NCBI GenBank assembly: GCA_003342895.1
Contig: PTFA01000301.1
Location: forward strand, 1-64,000
DNA: 64,000 nt
DNA from: Casuarius casuarius
Lineage: Eukaryota > Chordata > Aves > Casuariiformes > Casuariidae
Direction: 5' to 3'
The position numbers and the translations under genes were made by a program. This document shows, in pieces, positions 1 to 13,079 of this stretch; the stretch's first letter is position 1; the number at the start of each line of letters is the position of its first letter. The notes under the pieces were generated by a model. That model searched no databases and was not told the origin of the DNA. It was given only the letters and a program-made list of their open reading frames with translations.

Positions 1-240
1 CTAAAAACGGACAATAATTTACAGTCCAGATCCCAAAGTCTCTGCCCGATTGTGGTCTCGTTCAGTGCAGGCTCGGTGTGTCCTGGGTGGTCGCAGGGAG
101 ACCATCTCGGGGGTCGCAGCAGCCCAGTCCTGTTTCCGCCAGGGACAGATGGCTTGTGCGGGGTTATGGCCTGCCTGCACCCCATGCACCAAGAAATGTT
201 TAAGGCAAAAAATTCACATTCATCTGTTCGCCACAGTCCT
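1..240. other. CpG-dense, GC-rich block at the window's left edge
   Basis: About ten CpG dinucleotides fall in this stretch, most of them between 48 and 231, while the following 3 kb has very few. G+C is clearly higher than in the neighbouring DNA. Two plus-strand frames stay open through it (50-301 and 52-321), but neither product is recognised. In a bird genome such a patch could be the edge of a CpG island, a long terminal repeat fragment, or the end of a GC-rich exon lying mostly outside the window. No TATA box, primer-binding site or clear splice site decides between these. The compositional break is directly visible; its meaning is inference. Confidence 0.35.
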
Positions 241-3200
241 GAACCAAACAGACAAGCAGAATGCTTACTTTTTTCTGCATTTTTATTTCACATGGTTGTA
301 ATAGTTTTCATTAGGAGGTAAAAAATGCAGAGAGTACCATACATACTGCTACACTCTAAATCCTCGTATAAGCTAAAGGAAAACACACATTATATGTGAA
401 GCCAAGAATTTATTGTTAGTATAATTTCAATCTTAACAGTCTAATCAAAGAATTATTATTAGTCCATAACTAATTATTACAGAAAAGGAAAGAAAAAATA
501 AAAAATACTACTCTACAAAAAAGGTGTCAATAATAATAATAATAATAATAATGCATTTAAAATTGTCATACACACACTTCCAAGTTTCTACCTGTTTTCC
601 TGGTGTTAGGCTCACCCTCCCCTTGAGGTCCTAATGTTAAGTCCTTTGCTCAGAGAAGTATGATGCTGAAGGCTTATTTCTCCTCCTCTCCTTCCCTATA
701 TTTGTATTCACCTGCTGCTATTTTTCTGTTTTCCAATATGCTTTTACACCTTGCTCTTTCTTTATTGGTCTGCAGCTCCACATTGCATCCCAATTTACTA
801 TATATGGTAGGTCTGACATATGTTAGCTACTTGTTCGGTGTTCTCTGTTACCCTTAAAACCAGCTCCAGGTCTGCATTTCTCTAACTGACCATTTGTGAG
901 TTACTTATAGCCCTGGGATCTCCAGTGCAAGCCTGTGCCCTGTCAGTTTTCATCCCAAGTCTGTGCACTTCACTGCTTAAGGCTTCTGCTATCATAAGAT
1001 ATCATTATGCTATAGTTATAAATATCTCATTCTGCACAGGATAACTAAACTACTTGTTACTGTTACCATGTAAAACCAGTGGATGCACCATACAAAAATG
1101 ACCAATAGAAATTAGGCATAGCTACCTGGTAATTAGAAAAATAGCTGTTGCAGCTAAAACAAGTTAAAACAGAGCTTCAGGCAATGGAAGTAAAGCTCAG
1201 ACAAAGCCTGACAAGCCTCAGCCCCAATGCCTTGCAAACTCAGTACAAAGCCTGTGTCCTGTTACTAGCAATGGCATTTGTGTACTACTGGGCTACAAAA
1301 CATCAGTTTGAAACTACGATTTCAGTTGTGGCATGAAGGTTGTAGCTTTTGAGCATATGAAGGCTTGTATCTAGGAGAATGTGAATGTTGGATGAAATGT
1401 TCATTTTGGTGCTGCTGATTCTGGAACAACTCCTTTGGCAACTGTGAGTAGAAAATTAGGAGTTTGTTTAAGATAATTGGCCTTATAGCACTTTCATCAT
1501 GTAAATGCAACAAATAGAGACATACTCAAATAGAGAATTAAATTTTATTGCATTAACTTGTTAAATTCTTTTAATGGTATTAATGCTAGTAGATGCATTT
1601 TTCAACACTCCATCTGAAAGACAATAATAACAATCAGTGACTTACATAGGTTTTCATTTTCTGCCCTGCTCCTGGGCATTTCTGTGCAAGGATGAGCAGT
1701 TCAAGAAGCAGATCTAGTTTAAAAAGAAAACTGCTGCTATTTTGGGGGGGGTGGTTTTCTCTCCTAGCCACTACATCACCTTATTACCTCTTTCAGTTTG
1801 ATTCACTTCCTCTCAGGATGAAGGCTGGTGGACTATTACAATAATGTTGCTTGTATTTACATGGCTGTAATTTTTTTGTGTAAGACAGTAAAATTTCACT
1901 TGAATTTTTCAGTGCTAAGTTAGATAACAAACCACTGTATCCCTCTGATCAGAAGGAAATAAATGGTGGGGTGAAGATAATGCTTGGTAATACTCTGCAT
2001 TTGTGAAATATATATAAGTAAAAGCTGTTTAGCATACATAATGATAGATGACTACCGTTTATGCCATACTTAAAGTGTCAGCTTTGTAATAACTGACCAC
2101 ATTTACAAGCAGGTTAGCTTTATACTCAGGTCTCTTGGCTAGGCAGCTGAAGAGAACCAGTGAAGAGGCATTCCAGTCCGTGCTCTGCAGATTGCATTTT
2201 ACACAGAACAGTTTCAGGTAAAATGCACAGACCAGTAGGGACTAGGACTCAGGATTCTCCTACTCCTTTTGCAGTCATTAGACTTCAGTGTCATGCTTAA
2301 ACTAGCCTATCTTTAGTCCGATCAATCTTTAATCCTTAAACTGAAGTAAAGCCAATTCAACAGGAAAATGAAGCTTTCTCACATACTGTAAAACTGCTAA
2401 AATGCCTTAGATAGTGGACTGTGCAGCCTAAAAGTTCAGTTCTGGAGGCTTCTGTTCCACAAAGGGAATTCAGATCACTGTCTTAGATGTAAAACGTGGG
2501 AAGAGATGTCTCAGAAGGGGATCTACATTATATGTTGTGCAGCTGGGCAGAAAACACTGAGGATGGGACTGGGGATGTTACTGAAATCAGTATATTGTCA
2601 AAAAAGTGCAGGTTATTCACTCAGAAATCATTGCATCTGGTGCTTAGAAGTCTGAATCTTATTTAAAGTTAACTCTACATGCCACAGATAAAGTTCTATC
2701 TGTATATTAAAGGCACATGAGTGCCACCAAGTAGAGAAAAAGATTAATAAGGTCTGTTCAGTTCCCACCTGTTCTTCTATAGATCAATCTGTCATTGCTT
2801 TCTCTGATTTTACTGCAACAAAACATGGCTTCGGACTTGAATATAAATCTGACTTGCAAAGTTTACCCACTGAAACATAAGATACGAAACTACAGAAGAG
2901 AAAGTCATATAACAGAGTGCTTTCTTTACTGAAGCAAATCCTTTTTGTCTCCTTAGAGAGTGAGATAGTATAATGTGGAAAGATTGCACTTCTCACATTC
3001 TGGAAAAACAGTTTATTCGTTGTTCTGACAGCATTTATTTGAATCTCGAAGAAATAGGTCGTAGGGAGTGTGGGGAAAACATAGCATTTGCCGTGGTTCT
3101 CTTTTTGGAAATCTGTAATAGGGAATCATTTCAGTCACCCAGTGTCTTTTGGTATCTGAAGAATGTTTCTGGCATCAGATTCTTATTTTGAGGAATAGGT

Positions 3201-3340
3201 GCTAAGGGTAGTTTTGTCAGAAAAACTCAGTACTCCATTCCCCTGAAAAAAGGCAACCCACTGGAAACACTTGTAGCTAACAAGAAAATCATGGCTGGAG
3301 GTACAAGCAAACAAATCTATCCGTGGCTGCAACATTTTAG
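241..3340. other. AT-rich noncoding stretch, no gene seen
   Basis: Apart from an AAT microsatellite near 528-552 and a run of eight G near 1744, nothing identifiable was found. A short frame at 1148-1336 (+) opens with TTG rather than ATG and has no recognisable product. Stops are dense in all frames. Confidence 0.5.
528..552. repeat. (AAT)n microsatellite
   Basis: About eight uninterrupted AAT/TAA units. This is an ordinary simple repeat, likely length-polymorphic. Confidence 0.9.
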
Positions 3341-4130
3341 AATCACAGAAACATAAACTATTTTAGGTTGCAATGAACCTTTGGAGGTCACCTCATCTTC
3401 GCCCTTCAAATAAAGCTAATGTTGGTGAGGTTGCTCAGGGCCTTTTCCTGTCAGGTTTTGAGTATCTCCAACAATGGAGATTTCACAGCCTCTCTGGGCC
3501 CCTGGTTTGATGTTTGAACACCTCAGTGTGAAGAAATTTTTACTTACAGCTAATCAAAAATTTCTTTTGCTATAGTTTGTGTCCATTGCCTCTAGTCCTT
3601 TTGCTGTTCATGTCTGAGAAAAGCCTGGCTCTGTTTTCTCTGTAAAACACTCACTAGGTAACTGAAAACAGATATTAGCCGTCTCATTAACCCTTTCTTC
3701 TTAAGGCTGAACAAACCCAGTTCTTTCAGCCTCGTGGATGTCTGTGCTCCAGCCCCCTAATCATTTTGGGCGCCTGCCACTGTACTCATTCTAGCCTGTC
3801 AAACTGGGCACAGTGCTCCAGAAGTGGCCCAGCAAGTGCCAAGTAAAAGAGAATAAGGACTTCTCTTGACCTGCTGGCTTTGCTTTGCTGTAAATGCAGC
3901 CTAATATGCAGTTAGCCTTCATTGCTGCGAGGGCATGCTGTCTCATGTTCATCTCTTCCCCAGGGACCCTCAGGTCCTTTCCTGCAAGGCTGCTTTCTGG
4001 CCCATTGATGCACACTCCGTACTGCTGCATGGTGGTGTTGCGTCCCAAGTACATGCCTTTCTATTAGCCCTTGTTCAACTTCGTTAGGTTTCTGTCAGCT
4101 CATTTTACCCGTCTGTTGAGTTGTCTGTCC
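3341..4130 (-). mobile_element. CR1 LINE, 5'-truncated and decayed copy
   Basis: Read on the plus strand, this is the antisense of a CR1 non-LTR retrotransposon. It opens with an AATCACAGAA-type sequence, the complement of the CR1 3' terminus. The familiar CR1 antisense phrases follow in order: TTGCTCAGGGCC, CAGCCTCTCTGGGC, GGCTGAACAAACCCAG, GTGCTCCAG and TTGACCTGCTGGC. On the minus strand, 4054-3791 translates to the C-terminal tail of the CR1 reverse transcriptase, with the recognisable stretch KDLRVPGEEMNMRQHALAA and then KANCILGCI. The 3' end is present while the 5' part (ORF1 and most of the endonuclease and polymerase) is missing, as expected of LINE 5' truncation. Frames are broken by stops and small indels, so it cannot be active. 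No target-site duplication is obvious, as is normal for CR1. The right edge near 4130 is approximate. The family is certain; the subfamily was not determined. Confidence 0.93.
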
Positions 4131-4736
4131 TTCCACTCTCCTTCCTACCATCTTAAATATCAATGCTTCCTACACGAATACAGTAAATTGTAAGAGACCT
4201 GACCATGCAGAAGTTAAAAATGTTGTAATGAGATGGCAACACATTCAAGATAACAAACATTTGTAGTAACCCTTTGCTCCATTTATAAATGTTCTGGGAT
4301 ATGTAGACACAGGCACCAGAGTATTGAAACAGGACTGTGTAAGTGAAGCCAAACACATTCAGAAACCCTTTTCCTGATAAGCGCAATCTCACCAAGGCTT
4401 TGCATAAGTAAAATGAATGTATTTGATTAAATTTTACCATACAGTAGATAGTAAAGCTTGGCAACAGGTTATCAGCTCTTGGGGAAAAAATCAAGTTATG
4501 TTAGAAAATGAGTTTCTGCGTAAAATTGTTATGTCGTTAAGAACAATTTACTTTTTTTAACCAATATTCCTGAACATACCTAAATGAACATGTTTGGTGG
4601 CTCTGAAAAGTCTCACAGTTTTTTGTTTTTTTTTTTTTTGCCTCACGGAAAGACATGGACCTCTTTTAAATATAAAATTACACTAATGAAACTACACACA
4701 AGCAAGCTTCCTTAAAGATGTAAGCAGTCCAGAGGA

Positions 4737-4998
4737 TGATGTCATTGCATTATTCTATACTCGCAGGTAGTGAGTTTGATGTAATACCCAGTGTATTAGA
4801 TTCAATCCTTAATGTATCTAATTCTGCCAGGTGATGTTTCTAGTTTGAAAGGTGATGTATCTTGAGTCAAGTAATATTCTGGATGCAGCAGATAATACAT
4901 CTAATTCAGCAATGGAAGTAGCTGATTCACTGAACCTTACATCAGATCTAGGAAATGATGTCTCTAATTCAGTAGCTAAAATGTCATTCAGGATGTAG
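4737..4998. repeat. degenerate ~21-bp tandem array
   Basis: A word close to TGATGTATCTAATTCAG recurs at about 21-base spacing. Anchors are near 4737, 4777, 4810, 4832, 4853, 4872, 4893, 4913, 4936, 4956 and 4978; most gaps are 19-23 bases, with irregular ones at the left end. Units such as 4893-4909 and 4956-4972 are nearly identical, others are strongly diverged. The period equals seven codons, and one plus-strand frame stays open across the right half (about 4882-4998), giving an Asp/Ser/Asn-rich peptide. The left half has stops in that frame. It is best read as an old decayed minisatellite; origin from a repetitive coding exon is possible but unproven. Confidence 0.6.
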
Positions 4999-4999
4999 T

Positions 5000-7680
5000 C
5001 CGCTTCACAGATTATTTTCTTACACACTGTGAAATCGTACAGATTAACAATGTAATAGTTTATTTTGTGTCTAAATTTTATTATTAACATATGTATTGAA
5101 AACAGATAAAAGTAGCATTAGAATAATTAGATTGTGAGATATCCTCTTCCAAGAACAGCTATGTTTAACAGACAGTCTACTGTAACACCAAAAGAAAATG
5201 GCTAAGTTTGGTGAGAGAAGGAAAAGCAATGCTTTGGGTAAACAAGTTGTCAACCACGTAAAGTTCTGAGGACTTTGTCAAATTTGTTTCTCTAAGGTAG
5301 CTAAAAAATTATGAAAATACTTTTGCATATCAGCATCGAAACTTGATAGATTTTGAAATCTGAATTATAGACGTTTTCTACAACATGTTTTCTCACACCA
5401 TAAAGCTCAATCAAGCATCATCCTCAATCTTCCTGTGAATCTTTACACATATGTTTTACATAGCAAAAAGATGAGACAGGCTAGGGTCAGAGACACAGAT
5501 AAACTTAGCACATAGAGAGGAATTAGACAAAACCTTAAATAGGACAGTAATACGAGCCAGATGTAGAGTGCTGTATTTCAGCACTGACAGAAATTTTCAG
5601 GCAAGTGTAGTGTCATTGCTACAAATCTAATATGGCAAGAAAGTCCTGGGTTTACTAAGCATACTTGCATAAAATACAAAAGATTGTTTTTTGCATTATT
5701 ATTGGGAAACTTTCAGAAAATGTGTGTCTAACAAATAACTTACCATTACTGGAATAACACCAAAAGAATGGATCCCCATCAGCTGCATAAATATAGTTAC
5801 ACAAAGGCAAGAAGTATAATGTCTATGAAGTCATGCATGTTCCATCCCAGGTATTTACAAGAATTATTTCTCAGCTCCCTAAGTTTAAGTTTAAATAAGA
5901 AGCTGAAAATTTTAACCTCCAGTGCAACTAGTACAGTTAGCATGGAAGATCCCACCATAAATCGCTTTTTCTTTACCTTTTTCTATCATTGTACAGGTAA
6001 TAAATTGCCTTCCTAATGTAACCATTTTTATTACAGTGTTGAACTTCTTAGAAGAAGACAGATAATCACCTTAGCACCCTTAGATTTGATTAAGTTAAAC
6101 TGAGAAATTCCAATTGGAAAGCACCAAGCTGTATATTTCATAGGCCAAATTTAAATGAATGTGAACATTTTTCAATACTAATGACTTATGAGGATTTTCT
6201 GTTTCCAGTTATGCAAGTATTTTTCTCTAGTTGTTTTCTACAGAAAATTAATGTCAAGGATATATTTAACAGTATTTAAAGTGGCATAATACAGAGCAAC
6301 AAAAGCAACCAACCATGCAGGTGATGTTCTTTTCTTAAAAGTCAAACCTAAAATGCTCCATCTTTCAGAGCTATGTATGTTAAGTGCTACTCATACATAC
6401 TAGGGTACAATAATAGTAATTCCATTAAATCAGTTTAGTTGCAGTACTGTAATTTTCTAAATTGAATGAACATTGCACCTCTAGTTTTCAGTTTTCAGAC
6501 ACATCCTTATTAAAGTGCTGTATTTTTGTTCTGTTTTTTAATTATTAATTTTTTTCAAATAACTCACATGGAAGAAAGATAATACATTTATCTTCTGATT
6601 TAATACAAAATATTTAATTCAAGTAAGTGGAGTGATCAAAAATAATAGGATACTTCCACAATTTAAGTTACTTTCTGTGGCATTTTCCAGATGATACAAC
6701 TAATGTGCAACCAGGGAATGTGACAGGAGGTTACCAAGACACATCGAGGGTGCTTATCTTACAAGTAGAAGTGTCATTTGAACAGCACAGTCATCAGCTG
6801 CTGAGCATGTACTTAGGATCTCTGCAGGCCTTTGCAACTGCAGTGAAACTTTTGCTGCCAAGATCATGAAACCGTTGTTATGTGAACCAGCTAGACAAAA
6901 ACTACCTTTCAGATAGATACATGAAAAGCACTCTTATCTCCTGATTGTACTGTACTTTTACCCAATGACAAATAAATTTTTAGTAAAACAATACACTCAC
7001 TGCATAACAATTGACCAAATCTCGTCCACAGAAAAGTTTGATCCAGTTTCCAGGAAAATCAGTCCACAAAAATTAATTCTTAACCAACTAGAAGGCCAGC
7101 AAGTCCTACTGTAACCAGAGAAGGAAGATGTAAGCTCTATTTTCAAGTTACTTGGGAATAATTTTACACTCCTGCCTGTAAATACTTGAGGTCAGAACTA
7201 GAAGACACTCATTCTCTTGTTTATTCTTACTTATTATATACTTAAGCATCTTTGTTTGCTGCTGTTGATGGCAACAATAAAAAGCAAGGAATATGTTATC
7301 TGAGCCCTAATGGTTAGACTGCGTATTTCTACTAGTAAGAGGATTTGCACCACTACAAAGAATTTGATTGTGTTTTTAAGTGAGGAAAACAAAAGAAAAC
7401 CGCAGCAAATACCTTGCTTCCCTCCACCCCTGAACAAACACACTTACTGTTTGTCTTGTAGCCCATTCCCTCCGCTCAGATGAGTAACTGACAATCTAAG
7501 TGGATGGATTCTTTTCCTTAAATGAACTAATCCTTCTAGTTTGGAGGAGAAGGGTGTTGGAGAAAAAATGGAACTGTATAGGCAAAATGATTACAAGGCA
7601 GGTAGTGAATGCTTTTAAAGCAATGTAAAGCTTGGTTTTCTGGGTTATTTTTTAGTTTCGCTTGGGATGAGGATGGAAGA
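5000..7680. other. AT-rich noncoding stretch, no gene seen
   Basis: No repeat family or exon could be supported. A 13-codon block at about 5751-5789 (minus) is bounded by a CAG acceptor-like site and a GTAAGT donor-like site, but the surrounding frame is equally open and there is no polypyrimidine tract. Confidence 0.4.
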
Positions 7681-7688
7681 TGACTCCT

Positions 7689-7705
7689 GCTTGCTTGCTT
7701 GCTTG
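7689..7705. repeat. (CTTG)4 short tandem repeat
   Basis: Four CTTG units in a row, too short to be more than a minor microsatellite. Confidence 0.8.
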
Positions 7706-9920
7706 AATTAGGAAACCTAGCCTTAAAGCTTTCTTATACTGAAATGCAAAAAACATTGATTACACCCTTTGAGAACTTCAGTAAATGTTAAGTAGATCTG
7801 TATAGGGAAACAGAACTGTAAAGACAGGTTGTCCTGTTGTCATGAGGAACTGTACATTAAAAAACAGATTAAACTGTTGAGTTTATATGTAAAATAGTAA
7901 ACACAAAGGTCAAAAAAAAAAAGTAAACACAAATTATTTTCTAACACTCTTGGACCCAAATTGAATGCACTATTCTGCATACTGAACCATAACATTACAG
8001 AGGCTTTTGTCACTGGCTGTGCCTCTAAGGACAGAATTTCAGTGACTTTACACTCCATACATCTTCCATATCTCTTTTATGATTTAGCTTCCCATTTAAT
8101 ACATGCATATAATTTTTCTAAGCTTTATAAGAATTCATGTTTTTATGAAACTCCTCATTGGTTTTTTTGCTTTATTTCTTGATGATTCTCCAAATTGCTA
8201 CCTATAGGTATATATATGTATATAGTCACAGTGCGGAATAAAGTGCCTTCTTAGAGACAGAAGAAATATCTGAAAAGTGTCCTTTTCTTCTCTGCATGCA
8301 TTTTTTTTTACAGCCTTGATTCCATGCTTTATTGGCAGATAAGATTGGAAGCCAAAGTGAAAGAACCTCGTAACCAAATAAAAAGAAATGCTTTGAATTC
8401 ATTTTCTTTGCATAAAGGAATAAGCAAGCAAAAAGATTCTTAGCAATGTATGTTTCAGTAGACATCATACTACTAAACAGTGTGAAAGCAAAGTGAAAAC
8501 TTGATACTTTGCAGAGGCAGTCATATACTGTAAGGTAAAAAAATTTGGCAGTGAAGTCAGGAGTGAAACTTTTTTTTTTTGTTTGTTTTAGGATTCATCT
8601 TTCACAGATTTAGTTTGAAAGAAAGAGTAGCTCTGAATATTTCTGCTTTGGAATTAAGTGGCCTACCAAAGCCAAACAATGTGAGAGAATTGGACTGAAA
8701 ATGCACTAACCATCAAGGTTGGCTCATGCATATTGTGTTCGTAGCCAGCAAAGCTTTGCAAAAATGTGTGGCTTTGCAAACACTTCCCTCAAATGGAGCA
8801 ACTTAATTTGTTTGCTCTGGAGGATTATTTGGTTTTGGGGGTGCTTAGACATTAATACATCAGATCAAAATTACCTTTAACAACAGGTCACAGGAGTCTA
8901 CTAGTTCATAACATAAAGATTAGTCCCAATTTTGTTTTGAAGTTACTGTAGGTTTCTCACATTTTCAACATCCTCTGCCTTTCTAGGACCTCACCAAAAA
9001 AACTGGCTCAAGAAAATTGCGTTCATTAACATCTGTATTTGGACAGGATATTATAAAACCCTTGACCACCAACTGTTCTTATAAAATACTCCTATCTTCT
9101 CTAACCCTGTGTTAGGGTAGTTACTGTTTCTCAGTCACATATGTGAGGGGCAAAAAGATCATCATCCCGGCTTCCTGGTATAAACTTCTGATAACAGATG
9201 AGTAGTGCATAGCTTCAGAATGACAGTGTTTTAAAAAATGCGAGCTAACAAAATTGCCAGGCCATTCCTTCATGATGAAATCTCAAAAGTCTGATTTTCT
9301 GAAGGTGTTCCTCTTAGTGGGTATATGTATCCTAGTGTTTAGTACAAAATAAACCTCATATGTGCAAACAAGTTCATTAAAATTGCAAGAGCCTGTAGCA
9401 CATTTGTAACAGCTTGCCCAAAGGTTAACATTTATAGTTCTGCACTGCCAACATCCTACTTTTATGGGGCACATTTATATGCTAAATTGCCTATTATGTT
9501 AAACTGCAAGTTCCCATTTAGCAGCATCAGGAATAAGATTTGACTATAAGTGTTTAGATTTTATTAGTGCTATGCTAGACTTCTTAATAGCTCAAACTTC
9601 CTACAGGCAGAAAATTTGCTGCATCCTTTACAGAGGTGCTTATGTACAAGATGTGTTTAGAAACAGCTGCAGAGATGGAGGATGGGAAGAAATGTAAGAC
9701 ACTGATCATTGATAGGAAAGAGGTGCCTTGCTGCATTTCACCTCTGAGCGAATCCTAAATATCATGTTTAAGCAATTATTGCATCTGAAACAATCCCAGT
9801 AACAACAGCTTATTTACTTAACAAGACCAAAAAAGGTCAGTTGAAAATAATCCAAGAAGGGTGTTGTTTATTGGTAAATAAATATGCCTAGCAGTTTTCC
9901 TTTTATTGTAGGTTTCTTGC
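7706..9920. other. AT-rich noncoding stretch, no gene seen
   Basis: Only short A/T runs, for example T-rich tracts near 8303 and 8571 and a TA-rich patch near 8207-8223, plus scattered short frames. No repeat family was recognised. Confidence 0.45.
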
Positions 9921-9921
9921 C

Positions 9922-9965
9922 AGTGCATTACCTAACAGAATGAAGTGCATGACCTAACAGAACGA
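9922..9965. repeat. 22-bp tandem duplication (two units)
   Basis: Two adjacent 22-base copies (9922-9943 and 9944-9965) share the core AGTGCAT-ACCTAACAGAA-GA with two substitutions. This is a simple recent local duplication. Confidence 0.85.
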
Positions 9966-12339
9966 ACCAGCCACGTAAACAGAAATGGCAGATTTTAGCT
10001 GTATGTGCAGTTCTTAAAGGTAAGAGAATGTATTTGTTAATGAAATTGTATGATCACTCAGTCTTCCTTTCCTAACAGGTAGTTTTCAGGAGACTGTGTA
10101 ATTATGGAAGTTATCAATACTGCAAAAGCCTTTCAACTCTAGGTCACCAGTTTGTCAGAACAGGCACTGATTTTACCTACCTCTTCAAAAACATCCCTAA
10201 ATACTTGCCCTGCTTAGTAGTGACCAAAGTCTGTGATGATTATTTGACTATTTTAAGTGACTTTACAAAAATAATAAGAAGCCCAACTCTTTAGATTAAA
10301 CTTTTCCTGAAATTTGAAGTTCACTCAGGATTTTTAAGGCATCAAGAAGAAAAAGCATGAGAAATTTCTTCCTGAATGCCTCTGTTAAAAAATGAAAATG
10401 TGAGAACATTAAAATGCTACTCTGCTCTGCCCTAAGTTATTTATAGAAGGATTGAAAAAAAGATTCTGAAGAGATGTGCTTCAAAACCTGACCAGGCCAA
10501 TTTTGCAGACTTAGGAAATTCAGATAATGGGTGTAGGAACAATGCTGGGCATTTGGAGATCATCAAAGATCTTTGGAAACAAGAAACCATTTAAAACCAT
10601 TATTGTTGTTGTTACTATTATTAATATTAGACTGCAAGTAGCTATTCATCCCAGTCATAACTGAAAAACACAAAAAAGGAACTTCACTTTGTTCGTATAG
10701 AAAAAATAATATTTTCAGAGTGAGCATCACTGATGTATTTTGTTGAAACAGAAAATTCTTGGATGCAAATATGAATTATAAAAGTAATGCAAAAATCTCT
10801 CAGTTTGATCCATAGCTGAAGAGGGGTACCTCAATCCATCTCTAAATAGGATTGCAAAAGGTTTTAGTGTGCTCTACAGAACTCAAAATTTTTAAGTGAA
10901 TGAGGGGGGAAGGTGCCTTCAGTGTAAAATACAGTATTGTTTCCAATAGTCCGTGGGCCCATGCGAAAGCTCTGCAGTCTCTGTAGGAATCTATCTAACT
11001 GAACACATTGACTTTGTTGCCACTAAGGTGGCAACCCCTAGCAAATGCAGATGGGGCTTTACCTATTAAGACAATCTCTAGGGGAGAGGCTTGAGGAAAG
11101 TAGCACAGAAAGTTAAAAAAAAAAAAAAAAAGTGACCTATTTAAAGTTACATTTTAAATCATTTAAGGAAAAGACTTAGTTAATGCTACTTAATCAAAGT
11201 TCTCTGCAAATAACTTAAAGGTGACAGGTCAGCAAAGACAAGCTTATTTAAAGACTGTGTTTTAAGATGTAAAATGCTAAGAGTCTTACCAAGTCTAATC
11301 TGCTAAGAATTATAATAAAGTATAAGAAAAGTTCAAACCTTATTTATTTCAAAATCAGATTTATAATTTTTTGAAGACCTTACAGGCAAAGAAGCAGACA
11401 AGAATTAACACAGCAACTATTTCTCTAAAAGCATGTAGCCTATCTACACGGGTAATTGGGTGATGATTGGCCATTTCTGGTATCCAAAATATTCCTGCTT
11501 TCTGCTTGATTGTTCCCTATGGTCTAAGCGGGTCTCTGTATTTTAGACAGTTGAAATTAGTTACTTTAGGGTGATTTTCTTGTAAACCTACAGACATAAC
11601 ATGACATTATCTCTATATATTCTGTGGCATTGTACTAGCTCTTAAGTTCTTAGTAGTTATGAATTTATTTTTAAACAGATGGTGCTGTAGTTTGGAATGA
11701 AAATTGTGGCTTAACAAGCACTGTCACTATTGTGGCTTCCAGGGTTTTATACACACTCACACTCACTCTGATACACCATATCTGAATGGCTTGGTGTTCT
11801 GGGCCTGTTATTTTGCTGAAGTCACTGAAAAAAATGGACTACGCCTTGGACTGTGTTGCTTTCTTCTGATACATTTCATAATAAATCACTGCACAGTAGG
11901 ATTCTCATTTCAAGTTACTAATTGGAATGGTGTTTTAATTAGCAATGTTCACCGACAACTTTACTTATCCCGTATCAGAGTTACATGGTGAGTATGTAAT
12001 TGAGCAACAAAGCCCAAGTGATTTTCTACTTCTTATTAGGATAAGAAAGAAGTGCGAGCTATCCAGTGAAGGCCTTACGAACTCCTGGAAGGAGAGAAAG
12101 TTTGTTGCTATAATATGGTGGCTCACAGCTGGGAAAGAGGAAAGCATTAGCTAATGAAATGGAATGAACCAGAAGTTCGAAATTCTAAAGACTTGACATA
12201 ACCATTGATAGATTACTAGCCTAAATCCAAACCGTAACTCAGTCTCCCAGTCAGGTCTTTAAGAGTGACAGGATCTGAATGCCCTTTTTGTATTTGAATG
12301 CTATATGAATTACAAGAAGCTTAATAAAAGAAGAGCAAG

Positions 12340-12341
<2 letters not shown>
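9966..12341. other. AT-rich noncoding stretch, no gene seen
   Basis: It contains an A17 run at 11115-11131 and scattered short frames. A plus-strand frame at 11704-11991 (95 codons) is within chance expectation and resembles no known protein. Confidence 0.45.
11115..11131. repeat. poly-A tract (17 A)
   Basis: An uninterrupted run of A. No upstream retrogene or SINE body was recognised, so there is no evidence that it is a retroposon tail. Confidence 0.85.

Positions 12342-12385
<44 letters not shown>
12342..12385. repeat. (GT)22 microsatellite
   Basis: Twenty-two perfect GT units without interruption, the longest clean dinucleotide repeat in the window. Perfect arrays of this length mutate quickly and are usually polymorphic. 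Alternating GT can also adopt Z-DNA. Confidence 0.97.
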
Positions 12386-12389
<4 letters not shown>

Positions 12390-13079
12390 CTGCACTATTT
12401 TGCATTCTCTAAATCAGGGCTATCCTAGACAGAAATAACCCAGGACACATTTTAGATCCATTTGAAGATTTGTGAGGTGTATGTGTCAAGCATACTAAGA
12501 ACAAAGCAGCAAGTCCAGATAGCTTTTAAATACTAGATGATGTGATTTAGTTTGGAAAGAAGTAATCAGTGTTTGTAGAATGCTTTTAATAACACTGACT
12601 CTCCTGGAAATTACCTATTCAATGCAGGAAATTTCTGTCTTATTATTTCTCTAGGTAAACATTGTATTTATTACATTCAGAAAGCAACAGGAATTTACAT
12701 AGCTGAGCTTACACATACTGTTAGAGCATTTTTTTTCCTCTTTACATTTATAATAAACATGAATTATATATGGAGACAGCCATGCTTTGTTTAAACTGTT
12801 GCACTAAGTACTCCTGGATTGCAGTGAATCAGTGGTTTGCTTTCTTGTACATTTGAATGAATGTAATAACTGGAATAGACAATTACTCTGATGGATATAG
12901 AGGGATTCTGTGCAGCTAACCAGTTCTAGAAGAATAACGCTGTCTCACTGTTCACACATTGGTTGCTTGTTGATGTTCACATTATTGATGTTGTGTATTA
13001 TTTGTGTAATTATTTGATTCTTCAGGTTATTTAGAAAAAAATTACTCAGTGTTCATTTAAACTGGTGGCTAAAAAAAAT

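Noticed and set aside
1148..1336. 62-codon plus-strand frame with an amphipathic look
   Set aside because: It begins with TTG, has no upstream start or clear acceptor, and its length is ordinary for chance.
5751..5789. 39-nt minus-strand block between a CAG and a GTAAGT, reading LMGIHSFGVIPVM
   Set aside because: There is no polypyrimidine tract, and the same frame is open well beyond both sites, so the boundaries carry no information.
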